A DNA stretch of 64,000 nucleotides from Cliona cf. orientalis (taxonomy: Eukaryota; Porifera; Demospongiae; Clionaida; Clionaidae). Of this stretch, positions 44,985-57,800 are shown in pieces. The notes beneath the pieces were generated by a model. It was not told the DNA's origin. It saw only the letters and a program-made list of their open reading frames with translations, and made no database searches. Each line of letters starts with the position of its first letter. Positions within the stretch are counted from its first letter, which is position 1. Position numbers and translations under genes: made by a program. Where the stretch lies: assembly GCA_963930775.1 (NCBI GenBank), contig OZ005702.1:5208001-5272000 (forward strand), read 5' to 3'.

Positions 44985-47900
44985 ATGGCTACACAAGGTG
45001 AGATATGTTGTAGGCTTTAAATAATGGAACCAACAAAGGGATCTATAACGTGTACTCCAAGTGTGAATGATCAGATTTATCCTGGTAGCTACTTTTCTCC
45101 CTCATGTCCATATAGGCATCTATCCAGGTGAACCAAAGCTAAAGGACCTGGTCTGCGAGCTGAAAGAAGTAGACTGGAATCAGCTTGGCATCCAGTTGAA
45201 TGTTCCAAGACACATTCTTAGAAACATTGATCGAGAGAACCCTGGCAATGAATCCAGGAAGCTGTCAGAAGTGCTCCAGTATTGGATAGACAATGAATCA
45301 GAACCATCATGGGAAAGGATAGTCCAGGCTCTGCAAAGGATCGATGGACACAAAAATATCATCAGTAGGATCCAGTTGAAATACAACATCAGTCCACAAC
45401 CTCAATTGCAAGGTTATATTGAGTCTCTCAGTGCTTCTAGATCTAATGAAAGTGATCATCAAATTGTGTCAAGGAGATCTTGTATAGCTGAAGGAGGTGT
45501 ATCTGTAGGCAGTGTGTCTGCCAGACCTATTCACAGCCTTGAGGAGCAGCTGTCCAAGTTCCCTGCTCAGCTCCTTGATAGTCCCTGTGCTGATGCCCAT
45601 CTGGTCAAGTTGAGTCAGTCCGTGACAGAGTGGCAGGACCTGGCTCCTTACATGAGACTAACGCTAGCAGAGGAGAGAGGGATCCTATCAGCCTCCCACC
45701 AAGTCACTCCTGCCAGACAATGCTCTGAAATGTTCAGAATATGGAGGGAGAGGCTTGGAGAAAATGCTACATACAGGTAAGTACTTATGTCTTAATACTG
45801 TCATCTCTGTGCAGTTAAATGCACTGCAGGATACAGATGCAGCATGAGAGTTCTAGTTCAGAAACATGTATTTGGTCGAAAGGATATTGTTATCGGTGGT
45901 GGAACAGCTGCATAGCTGCTTCTGTTGTACCAGGGGCGTAGCTTAGTTGTTTCCTTGTTGCCCGGAAACCCCCCCTGGCAGTCAGATTCAGTATTATCTT
46001 AGTATGATTTAGCTATCAGGAAACCCCCTTGGTTTCCAGATTCAATGTGCAGGCACTAAAATCTCCTAAAACTTAGCCTAGATCTCCTCCTTTTGTGCTT
46101 TTCTCTGCCAAAATATCGAGAATCGAGCAAAATCTTGCTGAAAATGGCGATCGTTAATTAGACGGCGTGGTCGAAAAGTGGGCGTGGTCTTTAAATTTTT
46201 CGCGCGCGCTCTGCGTGCAACTGCTGGAAACCCCTTCAGAAAATCCTGGCTACGCCCCTGTGTACATAGGCATTGTTTACACAGACATGAAAACAAACTC
46301 AAGCACACTAATTGATACTAATCAGGAATCGATTAGCTATCGCTCAATCTGGCAGTTCTACCACATGGCAGTGCAATTGCAAGTGAACTGTACTAGCTGC
46401 TAGTCCAAATCTAGATAGCATAAATCTATTCAGTAGCCATTGCCTGAGTTCGTTGAACAGTGAAACTATTCTAAATTTGTTTTCGAAGCTACCTGACTAC
46501 CTTCTATTCACGGAAAGCTGATGATTCAACTAGTCATAGTTCCGTGACTCAAGCCATCTATTAATGGTTGTTTCTTTGTTGGTTTGTTTACTGTGCAACT
46601 CTCTTTCTGTTCAAAACTATTGTTGCTAGGTATAGCTAAAACGGTTGTTGCTATGCATGTGGACTATGGTGTGCGTGATTTTTAGTCAATCAGGTGTGAT
46701 ATAATATAATTGTTATACCATGAATGCCAGGGATTTATGGTGATGTAAACTGCCCTCGGATTCGGGTTGGTTTACTGCCATAAATCCCTGGCCCCGTGAT
46801 ATTATAATAGCCTCACTGGCTCTGGGGGTATATCACTTACAGTAGGACCTTTACGCAGTTGAAAACCATGAAGGTCTAGTTAAAGCAATGTACTCAAACG
46901 TGTTCAGGATTCTATGTAGAGTATTCTATCTTCTAAACCATTAATATTTTATGTAGAAACTTCCAATATTATAGTTTACAGAAGGGTGATTCCTGGGATG
47001 ATCATTTCCCTTTTCCCCACCAACAAATTGGTCCTTCAATACAATAATAAATATTATTATCAGTTCTCCTTACACTTTATACAGGTGTTTAATAGCATCA
47101 ATTCACGAAGCAAATAAAGTGGATTTGATCGATGCACTACAACGAATTGTTACACTTGAACAACTTCCAGTACAGCGACCTCTGATTCAGCTAGCTAAAC
47201 ACGATCTTGATTGGTACGGTAGCTACCTAAAGAAGCAGTACGTGGAAGTCCTTTTCACTCTACAGGTATCTGCCAACAAATGGCTTCCTTCACCAACACA
47301 AAAAATCTTCAACCTGGTCATCATCAAGAAAGAAAAGATTCAAAGAGGAAAACTTGACAATGAATTTGTCCACAAGACCATCAGGGGACAAGTTGATGAC
47401 ATTCTTCTAGAGAAGTCCCCCATAGAACTGAAAGACATCTTCAAGAACATTAAAGGAGAGAGAAAGGTGATTCTAATAGATGGTGCTCCAGGTAGTGGGA
47501 AGAGCACACTGACTGTACACATCTGTCAGCAATGGGGCAGAGGAGAACTATTTAATGAATTCACTGTTGTGATACTTGTCCAGTTACGAGACCCAGAACT
47601 TCAACATGCAGAATCATTTGTTGATCTGCTTCCTGCTGAAAATCGTGAAACAGCTGAACAGGCTGCTACAGAGATTATGGCTGTCAAAGGCAGGGGGGTT
47701 CTTTGGATACTGGATGGCTGGGATGAGCTGCCACCCCACTTATTAAAGAAGTCTATTTTCAGCAAACTAATAAACCCAAAGCGCCAGGGGAGCCCACTGT
47801 CAAAAACAGCAGTGATAGTTACTTCTCGTCCGATTTCATCTGGTGACCTTTGCCCTGTGGTCTCTTCACGAATTGAAGTATTAGGGTTCACTGCTGAGGA

Positions 47901-49395
47901 GCAGAAACTATTCTTTACCGAGTGTCTCAACAATGATACAAATGCTGTGGAGACTCTAATGGAGAGACTTAGCAGTAACCCAGCCATGGAGGGCAGCTGC
48001 TACCTTCCTCTGAATGCTTCCATTGTAGCCCATCTTTACCTAGCCAATGGATCCCTCCCTTCCACTATTTATGGCATATTTTCTTCCCTTGTCCAGCACT
48101 GTCTCTCTCGCTATCTTCACGAACGACAGGGAGTATCTGAAAAGCTAGCCAGTTTTGAATCATTTGATGAACTGCCTGACAAATTGCACTCCTCCTTTAA
48201 GCAGCTCTGTGAACTAGCATTCACTGGTGCTAGGGACAATAAGGTAACCTTTTCTAGCAGTGACATAGAAGCTTTAGGATCTTCAGACGAGATTTGTGAG
48301 CTTGGTCTACTGCAGGCTGCACCGAGTATCATTTCTCATGGTCGATCAGTTTATCATAATTTTCTCCATCTGTCTATTCAGGAATTGCTAGCTGCAGTTC
48401 ATATATCTCGAATGCCAGCCAGTGAGCAGATCTCAACATTTGACTCCATGTTCAATGATGCTAGCGCTCGATTTAGTGCAGTGCTTCAATTTTATGCGGC
48501 CATCACCAAGCTTCGTACATCAAGGCCTCTCCTCAGTTTAGTACCACGTTTCTTGCGTCCTGTACCTGCAAGTATTTATGATCTTGTTAGAAAAGTTGTT
48601 CGAAAAGACTCCAAGGATCTTTTAGCTATAGTTTCACTTTTGAACTGCTTGTATGAGGCTCAGGACACTGAATTATGTAAGTATGTAGGAGAACAGCTTA
48701 GAGACAATCTATCATTATTTCATAGATCAAGTGTCACTGAATCTGGATCTGAGGTACAGTATATTTTTAAGGTGTCACTATTACCCCAAGACTGCCTCTC
48801 CATTGGCTACTTTCTGGCTTCCATTGCTATTAGTTATAAAAGCAGATTCTCAGTGGACTTTAGCTATTGTTCCTTATGTGATACTGGCATAAAGATCCTC
48901 ATGCAAAATCTTTGCAGGAGTCTGGATCCTCACAGCGAAATAACTGGCCACCTTGATATAGATATAAATCACAATGAAATCACTGGAGTTGGGGCTTCTT
49001 ACATAGCTGAGGCATTGAGAAGTACTAGAGCACTGAGGAAGCTGGATCTACATTGGAATCCAATTGGTGATAAAGGACTACTGTACATTGCAGGGGCACT
49101 GATAATCAACACATCACTTACTGAACTAAGTATGAGAAGATGCAGTCTAAGAATCACAGAGGAGAGTGGTCCAGCACTCACTGAAATGTTACAGAGAAAC
49201 AAAACTTTAGAAGATTTTAACTTGTCGCACAACGAAGCCATATCAGCATCATTTATCATAGAGGGTCTCAAGAAGAACACCACTCTCAAAATATTGAATT
49301 TAAGCTATTGTGGCATCACAGATGAAGGCTTTCATTTGATTCAGAGTAGTACCTCAACATGCAAGATATATCGTTCTATAATATTGGACTTTTAA
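44985..49395 (+). CDS. NLR2: DEATH-DEATH-NACHT-LRR receptor, 3 exons, 994 aa
   Basis: Exons 44985-44997, 45116-45776 and 47085-49395 join in phase 1 then phase 2 and sum to exactly 995 codons; the TAA is at 49393-49395. The start is ATG GCT ACA CAA G|GTGAGA. Residues 12-92 form a DEATH domain (VDWNQLGIQLNVP; VLQYWIDNESEPSWERIVQA). Residues about 165-248 form a second death-fold, split by intron 2 (EWQDLAPYMRLTLAEE; RIWRERLG). A pre-NACHT segment shared with NLR1 (KWLPSPTQKIFNLVIIKKEK) precedes NACHT: Walker A GAPGSGKST 358-366, Walker B LWILDGWDELP with Asp 435, TSRP 471-474, FLHLSIQELLAA about 651-662. Ribonuclease-inhibitor-type LRRs fill about 847-985. All ATPase motifs are intact. The predicted role is a nucleotide-switched cytosolic sensor signalling through DEATH contacts. 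I see no lesions. Confidence 0.9.
45932..46260. repeat. hAT-style MITE in NLR2 intron 2
   Basis: The ends CAGGGGCGTAGC and GCTACGCCCCTG are exact inverses. Inside are GGAAACCCC words and GGGCGTGGTC with a GC-rich CGCGCGCGC segment, as at 345-450. Confidence 0.6.
46707..46808. repeat. Foldback in NLR2 intron 2
   Basis: TTATACCATGAATGCCAGGG..ATTTATGG is mirrored by CCATAAATCCCTGG and GATATTATAA. The arms are about 30 bases with a spacer of about 35. A short inverted element or stem. Confidence 0.6.
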
Positions 49396-50640
49396 TACCA
49401 CAGGAAGTGCCACACCCTCACCATAAAGACATGAGTTGCAGCCACATGATCAAGAGTATGTAGAGAGAGCTAGCTGATATCTTGGGCAAGTACTTGGAAG
49501 AAGATGTAAAAAATGAAGGATGTGGAAGCTGTAAGTTTTAGTAGTGTACATGCATATAATTATACATGTGCTGTGAGTGTTTATTTTCATTCCATAATAT
49601 TTCCTGAGATCAAGAGTACGTACTGTGATTAATTTTACTTTCAACAATATTATACATAGTTAAATGATCCCCAATTTATATGTGTAAGTATGTAGCTTAT
49701 TTATTTTGTCTCTGACCTGCTTTCATCATCTGTAATCATATACAGTCACCCCCAAGCCAACAATAATTCGCTTGGTTGCTAGGCAACTACAAAATTGATA
49801 TACACTCCCGTACATTCACATGTACATACTTACACACATTCCCGATACTCTATTATATACATTCACGGACATTCATGAGTACACACAATACCCACAGGTG
49901 AGAGAAGCAGCACTGTGGATGACTGGGGGAATCTACTACTATTAATGCCCAGGCACTAACAGCCAGGGAGGTGCTGGTGTTGCTGACAGTTCCACAACTG
50001 GCCTGGGGGTCGGCAATTCCTCGAGTCAGCAGCAGATCACTAAAGGAACACCTAGATCAAGAAGAGAATCTGCTCAAATCAAAATGTGTCCGCCAAACCT
50101 CCCCAAGTGAGTTAAATATATCCTAACACATGGAAATGAGATGTAGTGACCATGGACTCCAATTTTCCTAGTCTCTCAGCTTAGGGATTAAATAATGGAT
50201 TATTTGTGTCCAGTGTTGTCTGAGGAAGGGGGTCTTGGTTGGCTGGGGGGACATGCTTCTCTAGGAAATTTAATACAAGACTGTAGCCACTTGTGGCACA
50301 ATATTCCACTGGTCCTGCGGTGTGAAGGGTAGGGGATCCCAGGGTGCCCCCTCCTCTGTATTAATCCCTGTTCCTGATGGTTAGTCTTAGCTTAGGTACA
50401 CTGTAGCTTCCTACATGACCCAGGCCACTGTATGAGTGAGTCAGGAAAGCATGTGTTCTACACCCAAGGCCCCCTTGTGTATACATTATTGTTATACCCT
50501 ATTACTACCTTACACGTATTTTCTCTACATATGGATGTGTGTACATGTGTTTGGAATAGCCTTATGATGATTGTGTACAGCCATGGTATTCTCAGTACAT
50601 GCTTGTGGTCAATCTGTTATCATGAGTCATTCCTTTGCTG
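49396..50640. other. Downstream of NLR2, no gene recognised
   Basis: 49400-49500 resembles 43735-43870 (CACACCCTCACC, GCTGATATCTTGG), so this tail belongs to the duplicated NLR block. After that I see only simple or unique non-coding sequence. Confidence 0.5.
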
Positions 50641-50689
50641 TGTGTGTAGGGCAGAGAAGAGTGATGCAATACAGTGCCATGGATCAAAC

Positions 50690-51160
50690 TCTGATCATGA
50701 ACTCTGCCTCTGCTCACAATGCTCTTCGATCCTCGAACTCCAGTGCTCGAATTAAGCTTCTTGGCTGAATGCAAACTTTCCAGTACCCAGTCTCATCACT
50801 AGTAGTAATTCTCAGAAATTGAGCAATGGGACACCTTTTCATCAGCTTTCCTCTTCAAATATGCCTCCTCTTTGTCCTAAACTCCCATCAGGCAGTCCAT
50901 CGTCTCACGAAATCATCACCATTGGAGGCTCTCCCGTCACTAAGAACCCTCTTCCTCTCTCCCACAGTCCCTCTACTGTTTAACTTGCATTCTATGACAC
51001 TTCTAAATCTACTGGGTGTGATGGAATTTCTGCAAAAAATTTAATGCTAAAATCTACAGTTGATAGCAATTACACCAACGCTGAATGCTCTCTTCAACCT
51101 ATCAATATCCAGTGGCAAGGTTCCAAATGAATGGAAGATGGGAAGGATTGCGCCTGTGCC
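50690..51160 (+). mobile_element. Non-LTR retrotransposon fragment
   Basis: It starts with the segment shared with 43884-44100. From about 50985 on it reads like reverse transcriptase in two frames: SKSTGCDGISAK, then ITPTLNALFNLSISSGKVPN and EWKMGRIAPVP. The K-x-x-G-x-DGI and F-N-x-S-x-x-x-G-x-VP-x-x-WK-x-x-x-I-x-P-x-P pattern is typical of LINE reverse transcriptases. It is cut off at about 51160 by LRR sequence. Confidence 0.65.
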
Positions 51161-51564
51161 TATATTATACATAGCCGAGGCTTTAATAATAACTACGGCT
51201 CTAAACAATTTGGATCTTTGGGGAAATCCTATTGGTGTCAAGGGACTTCAGTCCCTAACCGAAGCCCTGACAATAACATTATTAACAATTCACTTGTAAC
51301 ACTTGATCTTTATCAATGCTATTTAGACATCAGGAGGAGAATGGTCCACAATTATTTGCTGAAATGCTGCAGAGAAACAAAACCTTAAGACAAATTCATC
51401 TTTCATTCAGCTCAGCAACAACACATGTTGGCATCGAATTTATTACCAAGCATCTAAAGAACACAGCTCTCAAAACGCTGATACTTGGAGAAAGTGGTAT
51501 CACTGATAAAAGCTTTCATTCTGTACAAAGTAACACTTCGACATGCAAAATAGTCAGAATCTAA
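51161..51564 (+). pseudogene. LRR fragment of an NLR-like gene
   Basis: It reads YIAEALIITTALNNLDLWGN and then NPIGVKGLQSL, a frame change, then AEMLQRNKTLRQIHLSFSSA, FITKHLKNTALKTLILGESG and ITDKSFHSVQSNTSTCKIV. This is the same order as the NLR2 C terminus. The final 80 codons are open to TAA at 51562-51564. AATAAA occurs about 35 bases later. No NACHT or DEATH part is attached. Confidence 0.75.
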
Positions 51565-51817
51565 TAATTATTGTCAAGGAATGGCTATATATTTTAAAAT
51601 AAATGATTAATTTTTGTGTTCTTTTAGTTTAAATTATAATAATTAAAATTAATAATTAAATTTTTGCACTTATAAGCTTAAAATGAATATTATTAATTTT
51701 TCGATGCTGTTATACGCTCTCTTAATAATCCCTACTGTATTAGCTAGTAACAAACCTTAAAAATGAGATAGCCCATGCAATCAGATTCTACAGTTGACAA
51801 CACAAAATTATATTATT
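51565..51817. other. AT-rich spacer between convergent genes
   Basis: The AT-rich 3' spacer between the LRR fragment (plus) and the DEATH gene (minus), with ATTAATAATT simple sequence. Nothing else is seen. Confidence 0.5.
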
Positions 51818-54800
51818 TCATTTCAAGCTAAGATCGTTAGCTGCTCTTCCTAGCCCAGCCTGCCTCAGGGCATTCTTTAGAGCTTCTAAAGTGGCAAAGT
51901 CTTGGCTACCACGGCCATCGCCCGGGGCCCACTGATACCACACCGACAGCATCTCATTGAGGTAGCCTAAAGGGCCCTGCACGAGTAGCATTGGTTTGCT
52001 TTCGATGATGTCCAGCTCCCCTTGCTGGAATTCTAGGTAGGTACCAATATTTCTCCACTTGGTAGCGTGTAGCTTTAGTTGATCAAGTAGCTTTGTATGA
52101 TGATCCCTTTCGTTGAGACGCATTGAGTCAGCTGAACATGAGGAAGAATTGGCTGCAGCTTTTCCTGCAATTGATACAAAGTTGAATAATCAGTGTTAGC
52201 CACCAAAATAATCAGATTATGCGTAACAATAATATTAGTAATATGTGGAGTGTTTAGAGGTATGAGTGACAATTACAAAAAGGAGTTTGATGAACGGTCA
52301 TATTATATTATACCTCTGTGATATACACAGCTTACCAGCAACTTGATCTTTGTAGACAGTGACAGTTTTGAAGCCAATCTTTTTATGTTGATAAACAGGC
52401 TGTTGAGCTTGAACCGTCTCTATTGGATCTGTGAGCAATAATAAGTTATGAATAATATCCTATGGTAGTCTAATGACATGCAACACCCAGGCCACTCCCA
52501 TAGGGGCTGTATCCAGAGCTGCAACTGGAGTCAAGATTTTTGATAGTCTAAATATGGCCTTGAGTGCTTGACCACGGCAAATTTTTTCCCCTTGACCCGT
52601 TGACCATCAATTAACTGCGTATGCACAAAATCTCGGCCACGTCTCTTCGATGCCTAGCTATGCTGGAGATAGGGCCCAGAACACCGCTTGACTGATCCCC
52701 AAGAAGTACCTTGAAGGTTTGACTGCATTTTGACCCTGATCATAGCTCTGGACACAGCGCCTATAGGAGTGATCCCCCTTGTGAGTTAATGAATTTTCTT
52801 CGTCTTGTTAGATACATAATTTGCTGGAGATTCTGAGTTTGACACTTAGAAATTTCAAATTTCTGTTTTGAGATATTTGGGTATTTGTAATGTACTATAT
52901 GTATGGAGTATCTGGGCCATCCCTACTTATAGAGTCGACTGACTCTAATAAAATTAAAAATTTAATTAGTATGATGTACTATGGATCAAAGATAATAGAG
53001 GGGGCATCCCAATCTTCACCCTCTACCATTATTATTATGAGCAAAGGCTCGCCCCCTCGATAATTTACATCACCCTAGTAACTAGAGCTCTCTTGAGCAC
53101 AAACCCTCGGAGCGTTGCATGGAATTAGCTACATGCTCAGTGTCAACAGTTGCATGCAGAAAAGGGGGTACCTAGCTGGGGTGAGGTTGGGGACGAGGCT
53201 AATATTGTACTTGCATAGCAGGTTTCAATGGCTCACAGCAGCAACAACCCTGGTGTGTTGTATCAAGCTCCACACTGTGATACCGACATCAACTCAACTT
53301 CCCTCACTACATGTAGCCTAACCTCCAATTCTTGGGGACTTAGCTAACTACATCAGGACTACAATGCAAAGCCTTGGCGCAAGACTGAAGCACACTGAGC
53401 AATATTGTACGCCATATTATTATTAATATTATCGCAACTCACTATTGGTTCAAGCACTGTAATACCATGCATGCATACAAGCTTAGATATAGCCAGAGAG
53501 TCAAAGGGTACCATAAGAATACACATGGCAATTGGTAGCTAAGCCTTAGAGTTAATAAGAAGCCACAGTCATCCCACAATCGTTGAGAGCTCGCCCGTGG
53601 ACTGAGTGAGGAAGGCAGCGGGATTGATGCAACCGTGCCTAAAGCGCATGTGCTGAGGGTTAATAGACGTACATACCATATTTATAGCTGGCAACACACA
53701 ACGTTCTACAGTCGAGCCTCCGAACAAAGGACACTTTGGGAACGGGCCTCTTGTCCTTTGCTCGGAGGTTGTCCCTATCTCGGAGGTTCATGATTTTTCA
53801 ACCCATTTTGATTGTATTATCCTTAACAAATTAGTAAATGCACTGAAATGCATGATAAGAGCAGTAGTGATAATCAAGTGGTTGGTATGTTCTGTTTTCA
53901 GTATCAACATAGAATTTTTGTTTCTGAACTAATGGCTACTGCAAAATCATTATCTGGATTCAAGGCCAATTATATTATTATTATCGCGCATGCGGCAACC
54001 GCTAGATTGCTGCAAAGGTGGGCGTGGCATCGTTAATTTAAGGGTGTGGTTTCCTGATGTCCGCTATTTAGAGGCAGTTTTGCATTGAAAAGTCACGTTG
54101 GGAGCTTGGATCTTGTCCGCTGTCCGGAATCGAGAAGCGTCCGCTTCTCGGAGGTTGCTAATGTACTATAACTATGCTAAATTCAATCGGTAACACGGCA
54201 CTTGTCCGCTGTAGAGAGGTTGTCCGCTTCTCGGAGGGTCCGTTATCAGAGGCTCGACTGTATTTGTACATTAAGTCATGCTATCACTAGCTTGGGCAAA
54301 GTCAAGAAGCTTAGAATCGGCAAATGATGCCAAAACTGGCATTACCAAACAAAGCGTTTTCAGAGAAATCCACACAAATCATACCTTTGGCACGCCATGA
54401 TAAGAAACCTTATAACACACTGCACTTTGGACTCATAAGCAGCAGTTAGTGTGGTAACAGACAGACAAACAGAACAACTACAGTAACCCTGCAGCGCATG
54501 CGCCGAGGGTTAATAATATTATATCCATGCTTACATCTGTCCTCCAGTGAGTCCAGCCTCATCCCAGGGCGCAGCTGCCTCAGTCTCTCATCAACCTGCT
54601 TCAGTCGGGTATTAACCACATTGAGGTTGTGAGTCATCTCCCCAAGCCTGCCCTCATTGTGCTTCAATTCGTCTGTGTAGCGCTCCATCTTCTGCGTAAT
54701 TTCATCCACTCCCATTTTGAACCCCTTCATCGCTGCCTCCCTCCTATCACGGGTGTCGTTGTCAAGCTGAAGTGTTGTATAGTACAGCTGAAAATTTTCA

Positions 54801-57800
54801 GTGAACTAATATTCACCAGGATCTGTTACCGTAAAGTCTGGTAAGCACATATGCTTATCACTCTTGGTGGTAAGGAAACATGCGCCTATTAGACGATGTG
54901 TGCTTAATAGAGAGTCAAGTTTTGGCCCCGCCCACTGCCAGCACATTCGAGCACTCAATCACAAAGCTAGCAAGTTTTGAACACAGCAATTCTTGGAATA
55001 TGCTCTGTACTACATAAAGTTCATAGGAGTATGATTGGAAGCCATCGCTGGAAGAAAACCGTGGAAAAATAGCCGACTTCTTTGGCGAGACTCGCTTCGA
55101 AGTCAAGGTCAAGAGTCCGAACCCGTCTCAGTGGAACATCGCAGTGTTGAGTATAGCCAATCTCGTGCAGCTGGCTATCCAAAAATAGGTTGGTAAATTA
55201 GTTCTAGCTATAATATTATAGAGCATGGAACACTCTTGATCGATCGACGAATATTACTGTCGTCTTTATTGAGCGCATGTGCTTATTAGACAATACTTAA
55301 CAACAGGAAGGAAGCCTGGCACGCGCTTATTAAAAAATATGCGCTTAATAAGCATGTGCGCTTATTAACCGGACTTTACGGTAGCTATTTTGGTGGAGCA
55401 GGTGAAGTAATATATTATATTTTGCGGGGGAGGGGGGGTCCCAGGGCACCACCCATCCTTCATACATGTATAGAAGTGGACTTGTCCAACTCAACTCACA
55501 GTTGATTTGATCTTCCTGATAATCTCCTTGATGTCTGCGGAGGTCATGGTGAGCATGGATCCTCGGGCCAGGAGGGTGTCCCTCAGTGAGAGAAGACTCT
55601 CCACCTCATATCTGGAGAGACGCTGAGTCCACTCGTTCTTCTTCTTCTTGGCATCCTCCATTATCAGGTCAGTGCACTCTGGTAATAATAGAAAATTATG
55701 CACAGAAACAGGAGCGCATAATGAGAAGAGGAGGGAGAGGGGAGGAGCGTGACACGACCACGCACTTAATTAAAATTTAAGTTTTTATCCACGCTGGTCG
55801 CGTTACTAAATTTAGCATATTATTTTTAAGACAGCAGAGAAGCTTGGAGTTTCGACTTGTACGGCCAAATGATAAGGCTTTGGGAGCCTTTCTGTGGATC
55901 TGAGATCGTATTGAAGCTTACCAAAGGTCAAAGAACAGACCTAAAGCTTTTTATGGAGCCGGCTTGAGATCGTCTGTAAGTTGTTCTAGCCACGCGATTT
56001 AGCCATTCGTGTCGATCTGCCAGAAATGATGCATAGCCTCGACCCTTGAAAGAGAGCTTAGAGTAGTCAAAGCTACTAGAATTGACCATCAAGCATCATT
56101 TCTGGCCGATCGATGTGAATGGCTGAACCGGTGCGGCTAGAAGTACAACTTACAGGCGATTTCAGGCTTCCACAAAAACAGGTCTGTTCTTTGGACGTCG
56201 GTAAGTATAGGTTATATACCGAGGTGCAGGTCTCTACGCTATTTACACAACCGAGGGCCGAAGACCCGAGGCTGTGTAAATCGCGTAGAGACTGAACCGA
56301 GGTGTATAACGGACTTGTACCATGGGCTACGTGGCCCTGACGACGCATCCTCATGGTAGCAACGACAGCGCTGGCTATAAAAGTCGGCTCGAGCAGCACC
56401 CAGCAACACAGCAAAATAAAAATTTCGAATCGCCGTCACGACCGTGAAAGCCGTCTAGTATTTAATACACCTACCGTCAGCTCATGGCCAGGCCTTCAAG
56501 AAGACCAAGATGCTTCGAAATTTCACAACGATAGCTTTCTTGTTGGACAGTGCAGTACAAAATGTGCCTTCCTAGCCAGGATCTTCCTCGAGCTCCAAGA
56601 TTCGCCGACTCAGCATCCATTTACTCCGCCCACTTTTGGCAATTAACCTTCAACCTCACTATAGTATGCATGGTATGGTACTATAGTACATACGCATAGT
56701 ACTATCACAACGCAATTGCGTAGTATAGTGAGTACAGTCCTACTAGTGTGCCCTGAGGTAGTTATCAGACCTTATATATAAATACAAGGTTTGATAAGTG
56801 ATTTATCAACCCCATATGGAGAAATCTGATTGATCAGAATTTACAACCATGGTAAAAGCTTCAATACGATCTCAGATCCACAGAAAGGCTCCCAAAGCCT
56901 TGTTGTATAAGTCGAAACTCCAAGATTCTCTGCTTTCATCTTGAAATAAACGTGCTAAATACACATGTAGTAACACGACTAGCGTGGGTAAAAACTTGAA
57001 TTTTAATTTAGTGCGCAGTCGTGTCACGCTCCTCCCCTCTCCCTCCTCTTCTCATTATGCGCTCCTGACAAAAAGAGCATAGAATACCCCCATGCAGTAT
57101 GTACATGTATCCATTTTTCAAGTTGGTAAGGGGTCAATCCAACAAAATGTTGTAGGTGACCGAAACATCACACAACATGATTCACTATCTCCCCCCCCCC
57201 CCCCCACCCCCGCAAACCTATCTGTGTGTGTCTCTCTCTCACACTTTGTACTAACTTGTCATTTGTGTCATGACCTCCAGGGAGACCTTTGTCCTTTGCT
57301 GCAGGTCCTCAATCCTTCCCTTTCAGTCGTTGATCTGATCAGTAGCCTCCACCCAGACCTCCTCCGACTTCTTTTGCAGTTCCTCTCCTTCTTTAATCCT
57401 CTTCACCAGCTCCCTCTCCTTCTCTCTGAGCTGCGTCAGCTCCTCCTCCAATCGACGCTGGTTCTCCCTATTCTTTTTAAGCTCGGCTTTTTTATCATCC
57501 TCGTGCTGCACGTGGCTGTTTGTAGCATAGCCCATTTTCTCATTGAACTGGTCCACCTCCTCACCTGAATAGAGAGAGATAGTCAGAAACCTCTCTCTCC
57601 CTCCCTCCCCCTCTCTCTCTCTTTCTTTCTCTCTTTCCCTCCCTCCTCTCTCTTTCACTCACCAATGGTGTGTAGGTCTCCACTGCACCGTTGTTTGATC
57701 ATCTCCAGTTTGCTAGTATCGTCTTTTATCATCTTCCTGACAGTGGAGTGGACCTCAATCAGCTGCTCCTTGGCCATCTTGTCTTCTTCAGTCTTGGACC

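Noticed and set aside
57323-57325. TGA read as selenocysteine
   Set aside because: A coiled-coil protein with no redox motif and no visible stem-loop element; a nonsense change or error is simpler.
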